From: Flavobacterium anhuiense
GTDB taxonomy: Bacteria > Bacteroidota > Bacteroidia > Flavobacteriales > Flavobacteriaceae
Direction of reading: 5' to 3'
NCBI RefSeq assembly: GCF_900101855.1
Contig: NZ_FMVC01000001.1
Coordinates: 310,001 to 374,000 of the forward strand
DNA length: 64,000 nucleotides
Shown: piece by piece, positions 28,226 to 37,275 of the stretch
How the letters are laid out: each line of letters opens with the position of its first letter
How positions within the stretch are numbered: the stretch's first letter is position 1
Notes under the pieces: model-generated
Database searches by the model: none
Told to the model about the DNA's origin: nothing
Seen by the model: the letters and a program-made list of their open reading frames with translations, nothing else
Made by a program: the position numbers and the translations under genes

Positions 28226-28780
28226 TTGACACAAGAACGCATCATATTAGGTATTGACCCTGGAACCACAATTATGGGTTTCGGATTGATTAAAGTAATC
28301 AATAAAAAAATGGAATTTCTGCAGTTAAACGAATTGCAACTTTCCAAATACGATAATCATTACCAAAAACTAAGAATCATTTTTGAGCGAACTATCGAAT
28401 TAATCGAGACGCATTGCCCAGACGAAATTGCGATCGAAGCGCCATTCTTTGGCAAAAATGTGCAATCTATGCTGAAATTAGGTCGCGCGCAAGGCGTTGC
28501 CATGGCTGCGGGACTTTCAAGAGGAATTCCGATTACTGAATATGAGCCTAAAAAGATAAAAATGGCGATTACCGGAAACGGAAATGCAAGTAAAGAACAA
28601 GTTGCCAAAATGCTCCAACAGCTTTTAGGCTTAAAAGAATTACCAAAAAACCTCGATTCAACAGACGGTTTGGCAGCTGCAGTTTGCCATCACTTCAATT
28701 CTGGAAAAGTCGTTGCTGGGAAAAGTTATTCGGGTTGGGATGCTTTTGTGAAACAAAACGAAGATCGAATTAAAAAGTAG
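28226..28780 (+). CDS. ruvC: Crossover junction endodeoxyribonuclease RuvC
   Basis: The protein core begins at TQERIILGIDPGTT. The TTG at 28226 gives 184 residues, normal for RuvC; an ATG at 28142 would add 28 residues of repeat-derived sequence (FEN/FKK, NLKQKK), so I prefer the TTG. The four acidic catalytic sites are visible: Asp in GIDPGTT, Glu in IAIEAPFF, and the two in LDSTDGLAAAVCHH near the end. It cuts Holliday junctions as a dimer with RuvAB. It is followed by a CAGTCACAGTCACAG-type repeat and hemW. Confidence 0.93.
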   Translation: MTQERIILGIDPGTTIMGFGLIKVINKKMEFLQLNELQLSKYDNHYQKLRIIFERTIELIETHCPDEIAIEAPFFGKNVQSMLKLGRAQGVAMAAGLSRGIPITEYEPKKIKMAITGNGNASKEQVAKMLQQLLGLKELPKNLDSTDGLAAAVCHHFNSGKVVAGKSYSGWDAFVKQNEDRIKK

Positions 28781-28846
28781 TTTTCAGTCACAGTCACAGT
28801 TTACAGCTGAGACTGAGACCGAAAACTGAGACTGAAAACTAAAAAA

Positions 28847-29992
28847 ATGAGCGGTATCTACATCCATATTCCTTTTTGCAAACAAGCTTGCCATTACTGC
28901 GACTTTCATTTTTCGACTTCGATGAAAAAGAAAGACGAGATGGTTTTGGCTTTGGCTAAAGAAATTGGTATGCGAAAACCCTTCGACTCCGCTCAGAATG
29001 ACAATATCATTGAAACGATATACTTTGGCGGAGGAACGCCTTCTGTTTTAAATAATGACGAAATAAACTTTTTAATTTCTGAAGTTTACAAAAATTATAA
29101 AGTTGTCGAAAATCCAGAAATTACACTTGAAGCTAACCCAGATGATTTGTCGGCGGAACGTATTTTAGAGTTATCCAAAAGTCCGATAAACCGACTAAGC
29201 ATCGGAATTCAGTCTTTTTATGAAGACGATTTGAAAATGATGAACCGCGCTCATAATTCGGAAGAAGCCAAAAAATGTTTGGAAGAAGCGACAAAATATT
29301 TTGATAATATTTCGCTCGATTTGATTTATGGAATTCCAGGAATGAGTGACGAAATGTGGAGACAGAATATCCAAACCGCTTTAGATTTTGGTATCCCGCA
29401 TATTTCGAGTTACGCTTTGACGGTTGAACCGAAAACAGCTTTAAGCAAATTAATTCAGACTGGAAAAATTGCTGAACCTCAAGATGAAGTGGCTTCAAAT
29501 CATTTTATGATTTTGGTTGAAATGCTTCAAAAAAATGGTTTTATTCATTACGAATTATCGAATTTCGGAAAAGAAAACTATTTCTCTAAAAACAATTCGG
29601 CTTACTGGCTAGGTAAAAAATACATCGGAATAGGACCTTCGGCGCATAGTTATGACGGCGAAAAAAGAGGCTGGAATATTGCTAATAATTCTTTGTATTT
29701 AAAAGCAATTCAAAACGATGAACTTCCTATTGAAACAGAAGTCTTAACTATTTCAGATCGTTATAATGAATATATTATGACAGGATTGCGAACGATTTGG
29801 GGCGTTTCTTTAGATCGAATTGAAAAGGAATATGGTTCAGAATATTTGAATTATTTATTAGAACAATCTCAAAAATTCTTACATGATGATTTGCTTTCGA
29901 TTGATAACAATATCCTAAAACCAACACTTAAAGGAAAATTTTTAACGGATGGAATTGCAAGTGATCTGTTTTATTTAAATTTGGATGAATAA
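28847..29992 (+). CDS. hemW: HemW-like radical SAM protein (coproporphyrinogen III oxidase-like)
   Basis: A 381-residue radical SAM protein. IYIHIPFCKQACHYCDFHF carries the CxxxCxxC iron-sulfur motif (Cys about 11, 15, 18), followed by YFGGGTPSVL and the C-terminal HemN-type domain (RYNEYIMTGLRTIWGVSLD). The short form without the N-terminal extension is HemW, a haem-binding protein implicated in haem delivery, rather than the oxygen-independent oxidase HemN. Residues about 45-53 (KPFDSAQNDN) are encoded by an inserted GACTCCGCTC repeat just before the GGGTP motif, in a loop. Confidence 0.9.
   Translation: MSGIYIHIPFCKQACHYCDFHFSTSMKKKDEMVLALAKEIGMRKPFDSAQNDNIIETIYFGGGTPSVLNNDEINFLISEVYKNYKVVENPEITLEANPDDLSAERILELSKSPINRLSIGIQSFYEDDLKMMNRAHNSEEAKKCLEEATKYFDNISLDLIYGIPGMSDEMWRQNIQTALDFGIPHISSYALTVEPKTALSKLIQTGKIAEPQDEVASNHFMILVEMLQKNGFIHYELSNFGKENYFSKNNSAYWLGKKYIGIGPSAHSYDGEKRGWNIANNSLYLKAIQNDELPIETEVLTISDRYNEYIMTGLRTIWGVSLDRIEKEYGSEYLNYLLEQSQKFLHDDLLSIDNNILKPTLKGKFLTDGIASDLFYLNLDE
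28981..29002 (+). repeat. In-frame GACTCCGCTC half-element inside hemW
   Basis: CTTCGACTCCGCTCAG then AATGACA. Same core as in mvaD and in the cyclase gene, but read in a different frame (FDSAQND). Confidence 0.85.
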
Positions 29993-30071
29993 AAATTAGC
30001 CACGAAGGCACAAAGGCTCAAAATTATTAAACTTTGTGACTTAGCGTCTTTGCGGCATAAAATCCAAATTT

Positions 30072-30842
30072 GTGTTAGCAAAAATTAACAACTTCGAAAT
30101 CGACTTATCTAAACCAATCGATATCTCCATTCCATTAACCAATACAGACGAAAACCCGATTGCTTGGTACATCGAAAAACCGTCAATTGAACCCGTCATT
30201 TTTGGCGATTGGATTGGAAAAGTTTCGGAAGGAAAATCATCTACGAATTTTAATAATATTTTCTTCAATCCGCATGGGCATGGAACACATACAGAATGTT
30301 TAGGACATATTACAAATGATTTTTACAGCATCAACCAATCCTTAAAACAGTTTTTCTTTTTTGCTAAATTGATTACGGTTGAACCTGAAAAATTTGGAGA
30401 AGATTTTGTGATTACGAAAGAGCAAGTTCAAAAAGCATTGAGCGCTTCGACTCCGCTCAGCATGACAAAATTGGAAGCGATAATAATTCGGACTCTTCCA
30501 AATCAGCTGGAAAAAAAATCAAGAAAATATTCGAATACGAATCCGCCGTATTTGTCTGAAGATGCTGCGATTTTCATCCGCGAAAGCGAAATTCAGCATT
30601 TATTGATCGATTTGCCAAGTGTTGATAGAGAACATGACGAAGGGAAATTATTGGCTCACAAAGCGTTTTGGAATGTTAAAGACACTCATAATCTAAATCC
30701 TGATGCAAGATTTAATGCCACAATCACCGAAATGATTTATGTTTCAGACGAAATTGAAGATGGAAATTATATACTAAATCTTCAAATCGCTTCGTTTGAA
30801 AATGACGCTAGTCCATCGAAACCAATACTATACAAAATTTAA
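30072..30842 (+). CDS. Cyclase/kynurenine formamidase-like metal hydrolase
   Basis: Starts best at GTG 30072 (MLAKINNFEIDLS), giving 256 residues. The cyclase-family motif is FFNPHGHGTHTECLGHI (about 75-91; the HxGTHxxxxxH pattern), with LIDLPSVDREHDEGKLLAHKAFW later and a C-terminal LQIASFEND. Members hydrolyse N-formylkynurenine or related amides or lactones using a divalent metal; the true substrate is not clear. Residues about 125-132 (SASTPLSMT) come from an inserted GACTCCGCTC repeat. It is flanked by palindromic repeats on both sides. Confidence 0.85.
   Translation: MLAKINNFEIDLSKPIDISIPLTNTDENPIAWYIEKPSIEPVIFGDWIGKVSEGKSSTNFNNIFFNPHGHGTHTECLGHITNDFYSINQSLKQFFFFAKLITVEPEKFGEDFVITKEQVQKALSASTPLSMTKLEAIIIRTLPNQLEKKSRKYSNTNPPYLSEDAAIFIRESEIQHLLIDLPSVDREHDEGKLLAHKAFWNVKDTHNLNPDARFNATITEMIYVSDEIEDGNYILNLQIASFENDASPSKPILYKI
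30445..30467 (+). repeat. In-frame GACTCCGCTC half-element inside the cyclase gene
   Basis: CTTCGACTCCGCTCAG then CATGACA, read as (A)STPLSMT, the same frame as in mvaD. Confidence 0.85.
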
Positions 30843-30847
30843 AATCA

Positions 30848-30997
30848 ACCACAAATTACACAAATTTTCGCGAATTTCTTTTTTTATTTTGCCACTCCCA
30901 ATAGCTATCGGGATAAAAAAGATTTATACAGATTTAATCATTTGTAAACTTTAATCTTAAAAAATAATTTGTGGAAATTTGTGTAATTTGTGGTTAA
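30848..30997. repeat. Composite repeat between cyclase and GNAT genes
   Basis: Outer arms AACCACAAATTACACAAATT (30848 onward) and AATTTGTGTAATTTGTGGTT (30978-30997) enclose other material, including CCCAATAGCTATCGGGA (about 30897-30913), a palindrome also seen at 57830 and 58425. Confidence 0.75.
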
Positions 30998-31010
30998 AAA
31001 ACATCCCTTA

Positions 31011-31412
31011 ATGATAACAGTATCAACTGACAAAACGAAACTCGATGTTCCGTTTATACAGAACTTTTTAAAAGACATTTATTGGGCTGCGGGACGAACT
31101 ATAGAAGAAGTGCAACGTACCATTGATGCTTCGGTTTGTTTCGGAATTTATTTGGATGGCAAACAAATTGGTTTTGCGCGCGTTATAACCGATTATGTTG
31201 TTTTTGCTTATTTAATGGATGTTTTTATTACCGAAGAACACCGCGGAAAAGGATATTCGTCCATTTTAATCGAAACGATGATGAATGAGCCTCAACTCGA
31301 AGAAGTCAAAATCTGGCGATTGGCAACCACTGACGCTCACTTTTTATACGAGAAATTCGGATTTACAAAACTGAATCATCCTGAAAAGATGATGGAAAAA
31401 ATAGTCAAATGA
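31011..31412 (+). CDS. GNAT-family N-acetyltransferase
   Basis: The ATG at 31011 gives 133 residues; an in-frame GTG at 30990 lies in the flanking repeat. The acetyl-CoA site is VFITEEHRGKGYSSILIETMM (EEHRGKG for the pyrophosphate loop), preceded by CFGIYLDGKQIGFARVITD. This is a stand-alone single-domain acetyltransferase; the acceptor is unknown. The stop overlaps the start of the next gene by four bases, giving a small operon with DUF4260 and YjbR-like proteins. Confidence 0.9.
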   Translation: MITVSTDKTKLDVPFIQNFLKDIYWAAGRTIEEVQRTIDASVCFGIYLDGKQIGFARVITDYVVFAYLMDVFITEEHRGKGYSSILIETMMNEPQLEEVKIWRLATTDAHFLYEKFGFTKLNHPEKMMEKIVK

Positions 31413-31759
31413 AAACAGTCTTAAAACTCGAAGAAGCCGCTTTATTTATTCTCGGAATATTTCTTTTTAACCGCTTAAGCTATGAATGGTGGTGGTTTCT
31501 GGTTTTGATTTTGGCTCCTGATTTATCGATGATTGGATATGTTTTCGGAAACAAAATTGGTTCTTTTGCTTATAATATCTTTCATCATAAAGGAATTGCA
31601 CTTTTAATTTATGCCATTGGATGTTATTTAAGTATTGAAAGCATTCAATTAACAGGAATTATTCTATTTTCGCATTCGGCTATGGATCGTGTTTTTGGTT
31701 ATGGCCTTAAATATGAAAAAGGCTTTAAATACACACATTTGGGTGAAATTGGTAAATAA
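31409..31759 (+). CDS. DUF4260 family membrane protein
   Basis: A 116-residue protein with about three membrane segments. Family landmarks are LKLEEAALFILGIFLFNRL, WWWFLVLILAPDLSMIGY and the end MDRVFGYGLKYEKGFKYTHLG. Function unknown. It is coupled to the GNAT gene by an ATGA overlap and followed six bases later by the YjbR-like gene. Confidence 0.88.
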   Translation: MKTVLKLEEAALFILGIFLFNRLSYEWWWFLVLILAPDLSMIGYVFGNKIGSFAYNIFHHKGIALLIYAIGCYLSIESIQLTGIILFSHSAMDRVFGYGLKYEKGFKYTHLGEIGK

Positions 31760-31765
31760 ACAGTT

Positions 31766-32125
31766 ATGAATTTAGAAACGTTTTACGAATATTGTCTTTC
31801 GAAAAAAGGCGTCAGTGAGCATTTTCCCTTTGACGAAGATACATTGGTTTTTAAAGTAGGCGGTAAAATGTTTGCTTTGTCTTCGCTTTCTCAATGGGAA
31901 AAAAACGAACAATCTGTCAATTTAAAATGTGATCCAGACCGCGCACAAGAACTGAGAGCTGAATATGACGAAATTCAACCTGGATATCATATGAGCAAAG
32001 TGCATTGGAATACGATAGCCCTAAACGGAAACTTAGCAGATAAATTTGTAAAAGAGCTCATAGACCATTCGTATGAATTAGTTTTCAAAAGCTTAACAAA
32101 GAAAATTCAGAGCGAAATTATCTAA
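31766..32125 (+). CDS. MmcQ/YjbR-family DNA-binding-like protein
   Basis: A 119-residue protein. The pattern MNLETFYEYCLSKKGVSEHF, LVFKVGGKMFALSSL, VNLKCDPDRAQELR and MSKVHWNTIALNG matches the YjbR/MmcQ family, whose fold resembles CyaY and is thought to bind nucleic acids. No specific role is known. It is third in the GNAT-DUF4260 set. Confidence 0.9.
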   Translation: MNLETFYEYCLSKKGVSEHFPFDEDTLVFKVGGKMFALSSLSQWEKNEQSVNLKCDPDRAQELRAEYDEIQPGYHMSKVHWNTIALNGNLADKFVKELIDHSYELVFKSLTKKIQSEII

Positions 32126-32206
32126 TTATAAAATTAGGCATTACATTTGTAGCATCAGTGAAAAACTCAGCGACTTAGTAGCTTAGCAACTTAGAACCTT
32201 AAAAAA

Positions 32207-32908
32207 ATGAAAGAACAATTTAAAAAATTTCTGAACGAAGAACAAGATCCAAAAGCGATTGAAAAAATCACTTCGAAACTTAACGATTTATTGATGAAAG
32301 GCGAAGAAGTTGGATACATCGCAGTACAAAAAAAACCTGCTATTACTGTTTTTCCAGACAGCATTGTATTAACTAACAAACGTATTATTATCTGCAAGCC
32401 TAAAAATTTAGGTCTTTCTATGGATTTTACCGATTATACTTGGGATGATATTGCGAGTACCTTTGTAAAAGAGAACATTTTAGGTTCTGAATTTTCATTT
32501 GGCACTAAAACAGATTTAGCTGTTTCTATTGATTATATTCCGAAAATTCAGGCTAGAAAAATTTATACTTATGCTAAAGAACAATTGGATTTATTGAAAA
32601 ATCCTGTTCAAACAGCAACTCCAATTCAGGAAACTGCTGAACCTGTTTTTGAAGAAGAAGCAGAGGAAATTGAAGAAGTTGAAACAGAAGAAGTAACAAG
32701 CTTTGCAGAAATTTTACCTGCAGCGCCGGCTGTTACAGAAACTTATGAACCGCTTCCGACTCAGCCAGCAGGAGAACGTAAATTGAGCGATTTATCTAAA
32801 GAAGAACTTTTCGATAAATTACAGAATTACAAAAAACTTCTTGATAATGGTTTAATCATGCAAGGAGAATATGATGCTTACAAAAAAGAGATTTTAAGTT
32901 ACATGTAA
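32207..32908 (+). CDS. Bacterial PH-domain protein with C-terminal SHOCT motif
   Basis: A 233-residue soluble protein. Residues about 20-130 form a bacterial PH-like domain (GYIAVQKKPAITVFPDSIVLTNKRIIICKPKN). An acidic, flexible linker follows (EEEAEEIEEVETEEVTS), and the last 45 residues are a SHOCT motif (LSKEELFDKLQNYKKLLDNGLIMQGEYDAYKKEIL), a short region often attached to oligomer- or membrane-associated proteins. Function unknown. It has its own leader, with no neighbour within 80 bases upstream, and ends before a strong bidirectional hairpin. Confidence 0.85.
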   Translation: MKEQFKKFLNEEQDPKAIEKITSKLNDLLMKGEEVGYIAVQKKPAITVFPDSIVLTNKRIIICKPKNLGLSMDFTDYTWDDIASTFVKENILGSEFSFGTKTDLAVSIDYIPKIQARKIYTYAKEQLDLLKNPVQTATPIQETAEPVFEEEAEEIEEVETEEVTSFAEILPAAPAVTETYEPLPTQPAGERKLSDLSKEELFDKLQNYKKLLDNGLIMQGEYDAYKKEILSYM

Positions 32909-32962
32909 GTCTTAAAGTCAAAGTCGAAAGTCTTAAAGTTTTCTTCTCTTTATAAAATAATA

Positions 32963-32999
32963 AAAGCCAGAAATAGAAATTCTATTTCTGGCTTTATGT
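32963..32999. terminator. Bidirectional terminator between convergent genes
   Basis: AAAGCCAGAAATAGAA and its exact complement TTCTATTTCTGGCTTT form a 16-base stem. It lies between the PH/SHOCT gene and the convergent DUF4407 gene, inside a larger set of AAGTCTTAAAGTC-type repeats (about 32907-33050). Confidence 0.8.
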
Positions 33000-33048
33000 T
33001 TTTAAGTCTGTAATTCGACTTTATGACTTGCGACTTTCCAACTTTAGA

Positions 33049-34149
33049 CTAAAGCGTAGCCTTTTGTTTTTCTACAAATTTATGCGATTGCAGTTCCAGC
33101 AATTCTTTTGCATTTTTTCGCTGTAAATCAAATAACCCTTTGTCTTCTGAGATGTCAGCGTAAACTTTATCGTGCATTTCGGCACTGGTTTTCACTAATA
33201 AATCGCGTTGGTATTTATTTTGTGCCAAAGTAGCTTTCATTGCAGTTTCGGCTTCTTCTTGTTTGAAATCAAATTCTCCTTTTGGCGCCAATAATTTGGC
33301 AATAATTGGTGAAGTTTCGATTGCCAAAAACAACAGCATAATGAAAAATGAAGGCAGCCAAGGCAGTTTATTCAAAGCATTAATTCGCGCCATTAATCCG
33401 TCGAAACCTTCAATGATGGGTTGGGTTTGCGAAACTTTTTTGTCTAAATCGGCTTGAAGCTGTACGCCTGCTTTTTCTTTTTCAGCAATTTTAGCTTCGT
33501 TTGTCTTTTTTAAAGTTTCAAACTCTTTAAGAGCGGCATCGTGTTTTTCACGTTTTTCTTTATAAACTGGACCTTTTCCTAATTTTTTAGTTCCAGCAGT
33601 TCCCTCTGCTTCTGTAATGTAAGTTGAATATAAATCGTTTACTTCTTTTTCTTTCTTTACAATATCAGCTTTTAAAGCAGCTATTTCGGCTTTATTTTTA
33701 TCTAAATCTGTCTTGAAATAAGTTCCAATTTGTTTTTTATTGGCCAATTCCATTTCATTTTTTTCTTTCAATAAAACGGTATTGATTTCTTTTTCAAAGA
33801 TTTTAATCTCCAAAGGTTTCGAAATTACAATCGCAATAATAATTGCCAATGCGATACGCGGAGTTGCCTGCAGGAATTCATCCAAAAAACGATCTCTTTT
33901 TTTAATCGTAGAAACAATAAAACGATCCAGATTAAAAATCAGCAAACTCCATACAAATCCAAAAATCAGAGCGGGATAAATAGAATCAAAAACGGTAAAA
34001 AGTGCATACGCACTGGCCAAGAAAGCCATAACTGCTGTAAAGAAAACTGTGGCACCAATACCAACATATTTGGTTTGTTCGCCTTCTGAACAGTCTTTCA
34101 AGAGGTCTCTATCGACTCCTGAACATAGGATAAAAAATTGTTTTAACAT
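33049..34149 (-). CDS. DUF4407 membrane protein with coiled coil
   Basis: A 366-residue protein. The N-terminal third has three or four membrane helices (TVFFTAVMAFLASAYALFTVF, PALIFGFVWSLLIFNLDRFIV), then a long charged coiled coil (about 125-245, rich in Lys/Glu) and another membrane helix near 270 (SFFIMLLFLAIETSPIIAKLL). The LIFNLDRFIVS and AIETSPIIAKL motifs match DUF4407, a family of unknown function. It has no nearby same-strand partner. Confidence 0.88.
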   Translation of the reverse strand: MLKQFFILCSGVDRDLLKDCSEGEQTKYVGIGATVFFTAVMAFLASAYALFTVFDSIYPALIFGFVWSLLIFNLDRFIVSTIKKRDRFLDEFLQATPRIALAIIIAIVISKPLEIKIFEKEINTVLLKEKNEMELANKKQIGTYFKTDLDKNKAEIAALKADIVKKEKEVNDLYSTYITEAEGTAGTKKLGKGPVYKEKREKHDAALKEFETLKKTNEAKIAEKEKAGVQLQADLDKKVSQTQPIIEGFDGLMARINALNKLPWLPSFFIMLLFLAIETSPIIAKLLAPKGEFDFKQEEAETAMKATLAQNKYQRDLLVKTSAEMHDKVYADISEDKGLFDLQRKNAKELLELQSHKFVEKQKATL

Positions 34150-34388
34150 GATTGATGATTTTTGATTGTGATTGATACGGCAAATTTAACGCCAAATTTT
34201 CAAATACAGTCAAATTATTGTTTTTCTTTTTAATTGTGAATCAATTATTTGTCAGCTTTAGTGTTATTTAAACATTAATAAATTTTAAATTTCAATGGAC
34301 AATCATAACACTATGTTAATTTTTTTTCAAGGCTTTAGTAATACAGGGGTTTTAGCTTCGCAATCGAAAATCAAACTAAACACACACA

Positions 34389-37199
34389 ATGAAGAAATTT
34401 TATCTATTAACCGCATTCTTTTTATTCGCCTTTACAGGTTTTGCTCAGAAAGCGATTATATCTGGAAAGATATTAGACGCCGATGACAAACTGCCTCTTC
34501 CTGGAGCTATGGTTCAAATTGTAGGCGAGAAAAAATATACTGTTTCTGACTATAACGGTCGTTTCGAGTTATTAAATATTAATGAAGGAATTTACAAAGT
34601 TGAAGTAAAATATATTGGATATACTGCTTTAACTCAAGAAATAAAAGTGGAGCAAGGAAAGAACAATGTAATTGACTTTGCGCTTAAAGCTTCTCAAAAC
34701 GAACTAAAAGAAGTTGTTGTTGGAGACATCTTAAAAGGTCAGGCAAAAGCATTGAACCAACAGAAAAACAACAAAAATATCGGAAACGTAATTTCTTCTG
34801 ATCAAATGGGACGTTTTCCAGATGCTAACGTGGGAGATGCTTTAAAACGTGTTCCAGGTATCACGATGCAGAATGACCAAGGTGAAGCTCGTAACATTAT
34901 TATTAGAGGTTTGGCTTCGTCTTTGAACTCTGTTACTTTAAATGGTGACCGTATTCCGTCTGCTGAAGGAGACAACAGAAACGTACAAATGGACTTAATT
35001 CCATCTGATATGATTTCAACTATCGAAGTAAATAAAACATTAACTTCTGATATGGATGCTGACGCGATTGGAGGTTCTGTAAACTTGATTACCAGAGCAA
35101 CTCCAAACGGCGAAAGAATCTCTGCAACACTTGCTGGAGGATATTTGCCAATTCGTGACCACGCTTCTTATACTGCTGGTTTAGTTTATGGAAATCGCTT
35201 TTTTGATAATAAATTAGGCGCTGTTTTCAGCGGATCATACAATAATGTAGATTATGGTTCTGATAACATCGAGAACGAATGGGTAAAAGATGATTTTGGA
35301 AATGAATATTTGCAAGCTTCTGAAATTAGAAAATATGACGTACAGCGTATCCGTCGCAGTGCTTCTGTTGCTTTAGATTACAAATTCAATGACAATAACA
35401 CGATTTTTGCCAACGCAATTTACAATTGGAGAGATGATAGAGAAAACCGTTTTAGAACGACTTACGATGATATCGAGCCACTTTATAATGGTGAAGAAAT
35501 TGTTGGTTTTGAAGGCCGTGTAAAACGTCAGACAAAAGGAGGTTTAGACAATAACAGAAATAAAAACAGAAGATTAGAAGATCAAAGAGTTCAAAACTAT
35601 TCTATTCGCGGAGAGCATTTAATCAATTCGACATTAGATTTAGATTGGTCTGCTAACTATGCAAAAGCAAGAGAATACCGCCCAGGTGAGCGTTATATCG
35701 AATACCGCCAAAAAGGTCTAGAAATGTTTGAAGATTTATCAGACATCAGATTTCCTTTGATGACAACTGTTGGAGAATCTGTTGACGAATTTAAATTTGA
35801 TTCTGTTACCGAAAATACAGACGAAACTAGCGAAAGCGAATTTGGCGCAAAAGTAAACATACGTTTCCCTTTCTCTGTCATTGCAGGCGAGAAAGGAAGA
35901 TTGAGAACGGGGCTTAGACTTCGTTTGAAAGAAAAAGAAAGAAACAATAATTTCTATTCTTATACTCCGCTGAACGATGATATGGAATTATTATCGCAAG
36001 TTCCAACGTCTTATTTTGACGGAAAAGATTTTAATCCAGGAAGCAAATATGTGCCGGGAACTTTTGCTTCGGCTTCTTTCTTAGGAAGTTTAGACTTAAA
36101 CAATGCAACTTTATTTGAAAAAGAAGCTGATCCAGCAGAATATTTAGCGGTAAACTATAATGCTAAAGAAAGAATTACTGCCGCTTACGTTAGATGGGAT
36201 CAGGATTTTAACGATAAACTTTCTATGGTTTTAGGTTTCCGTGTTGAAAATACTCATATCGATTATACAGGAAACCGTGTATTAGACGAAGAAGAATTAG
36301 AAAGTAAAATCAATAATACCAACTCTTACACTAATTTATTGCCAAGTATTTCATTGCAATACAATGCAACAAAAGATCTAATTTTAAGAGCTGCTGCTAC
36401 AACAGCATTGGCAAGACCAAACTATTATGCATTGACTCCTTACGTAAACAACATTGCTGCCGACAAAGAAATTACAGCTGGAAATCCAGATCTTAATGCT
36501 ACCTATTCATACAATTATGATTTCATGGCAGAGAACTATTTTAAATCTGTTGGTTTGATTTCTGGAGGTGTTTTCTACAAAAGATTAAACGATTTTATTT
36601 ATAACTACAGCGACAATCAATATACCGCTGAAAAATTTGCTGCAGATTTCCCAAATCAGGCAAATCCAATTCCAGCGGGAGAAAACTGGTCATTTTTACA
36701 ATCAAGAAATGGGGAGAATGTTGATGTTTACGGGTTTGAGGTTGCTTTTCAGCGTCAGTTGGATTTCCTTCCTGGTAAATTCTTAAAAGGTTTTGCTGTA
36801 TACTTAAACTATACTTATACAAAATCTAAAGCAAACGGAATTGCTGACGAAGATGGAAATGAAAGAAAAAATATCAGTCTTCCAGGGACAACGCCTCATA
36901 TGTTTAACGGATCTTTATCTTGGGAAAACAAACATTTCTCTGCTAGAATCTCAACTAACTTTACATCTGATTATTTAGATGAATTAGGTTCTGAATCTTA
37001 CAAAGACAGTTACTATGACAAGCAGTTTTTCTTAGATGCCAATGCTTCTTATAAAATCACTCCAAAACTTCGCTTTTTTGCAGAGGCAAATAACCTAACA
37101 AATCAGCCGTTACGTTACTACCAAGGAGTGGCTGCACATACCAAACAAGCTGAATATTACCAGCCACGTTACAATTTCGGATTGAAACTAGACTTGTAA
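34389..37199 (+). CDS. TonB-dependent receptor (probable phytate-locus receptor)
   Basis: A 936-residue outer-membrane protein: signal peptide ending TGFAQ, carboxypeptidase-regulatory-like domain (about 22-105), plug with RFPDANVGDALKRVPGITMQ, IIIRGLASSLNSVTLNGDRI, EVNKTLTSDMDADAIGGSVNL, and a barrel that ends in YNFGLKLDL with a C-terminal hydrophobic residue. The long plug and LNGDRIPS motif put it in the large TonB-receptor group that includes receptors adjoining phytase genes. A beta-propeller phytase lies 76 bases downstream after a hairpin, so uptake of phytate or its products is inferred. Confidence 0.9.
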   Translation: MKKFYLLTAFFLFAFTGFAQKAIISGKILDADDKLPLPGAMVQIVGEKKYTVSDYNGRFELLNINEGIYKVEVKYIGYTALTQEIKVEQGKNNVIDFALKASQNELKEVVVGDILKGQAKALNQQKNNKNIGNVISSDQMGRFPDANVGDALKRVPGITMQNDQGEARNIIIRGLASSLNSVTLNGDRIPSAEGDNRNVQMDLIPSDMISTIEVNKTLTSDMDADAIGGSVNLITRATPNGERISATLAGGYLPIRDHASYTAGLVYGNRFFDNKLGAVFSGSYNNVDYGSDNIENEWVKDDFGNEYLQASEIRKYDVQRIRRSASVALDYKFNDNNTIFANAIYNWRDDRENRFRTTYDDIEPLYNGEEIVGFEGRVKRQTKGGLDNNRNKNRRLEDQRVQNYSIRGEHLINSTLDLDWSANYAKAREYRPGERYIEYRQKGLEMFEDLSDIRFPLMTTVGESVDEFKFDSVTENTDETSESEFGAKVNIRFPFSVIAGEKGRLRTGLRLRLKEKERNNNFYSYTPLNDDMELLSQVPTSYFDGKDFNPGSKYVPGTFASASFLGSLDLNNATLFEKEADPAEYLAVNYNAKERITAAYVRWDQDFNDKLSMVLGFRVENTHIDYTGNRVLDEEELESKINNTNSYTNLLPSISLQYNATKDLILRAAATTALARPNYYALTPYVNNIAADKEITAGNPDLNATYSYNYDFMAENYFKSVGLISGGVFYKRLNDFIYNYSDNQYTAEKFAADFPNQANPIPAGENWSFLQSRNGENVDVYGFEVAFQRQLDFLPGKFLKGFAVYLNYTYTKSKANGIADEDGNERKNISLPGTTPHMFNGSLSWENKHFSARISTNFTSDYLDELGSESYKDSYYDKQFFLDANASYKITPKLRFFAEANNLTNQPLRYYQGVAAHTKQAEYYQPRYNFGLKLDL

Positions 37200-37224
37200 T
37201 CTGCACTTTTTTAAAATTCTTAAA

Positions 37225-37251
37225 TTAGACAGAGTTTAGCGCTCTGTCTAA
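37225..37251 (+). promoter_or_regulatory. Hairpin between receptor and phytase genes
   Basis: TTAGACAGAG and CTCTGTCTAA form a ten-base stem with a seven-base loop. No T run follows, so it looks like an mRNA processing or attenuation hairpin rather than a full terminator. Confidence 0.5.
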
Positions 37252-37275
37252 TTGCATTAAAAATATATAACACAA

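Noticed and set aside
34295..34486. 63-codon frame overlapping the start of the TonB receptor
   Set aside because: Shares the receptor's leader in another frame and loses to the strong signal peptide of the receptor frame.
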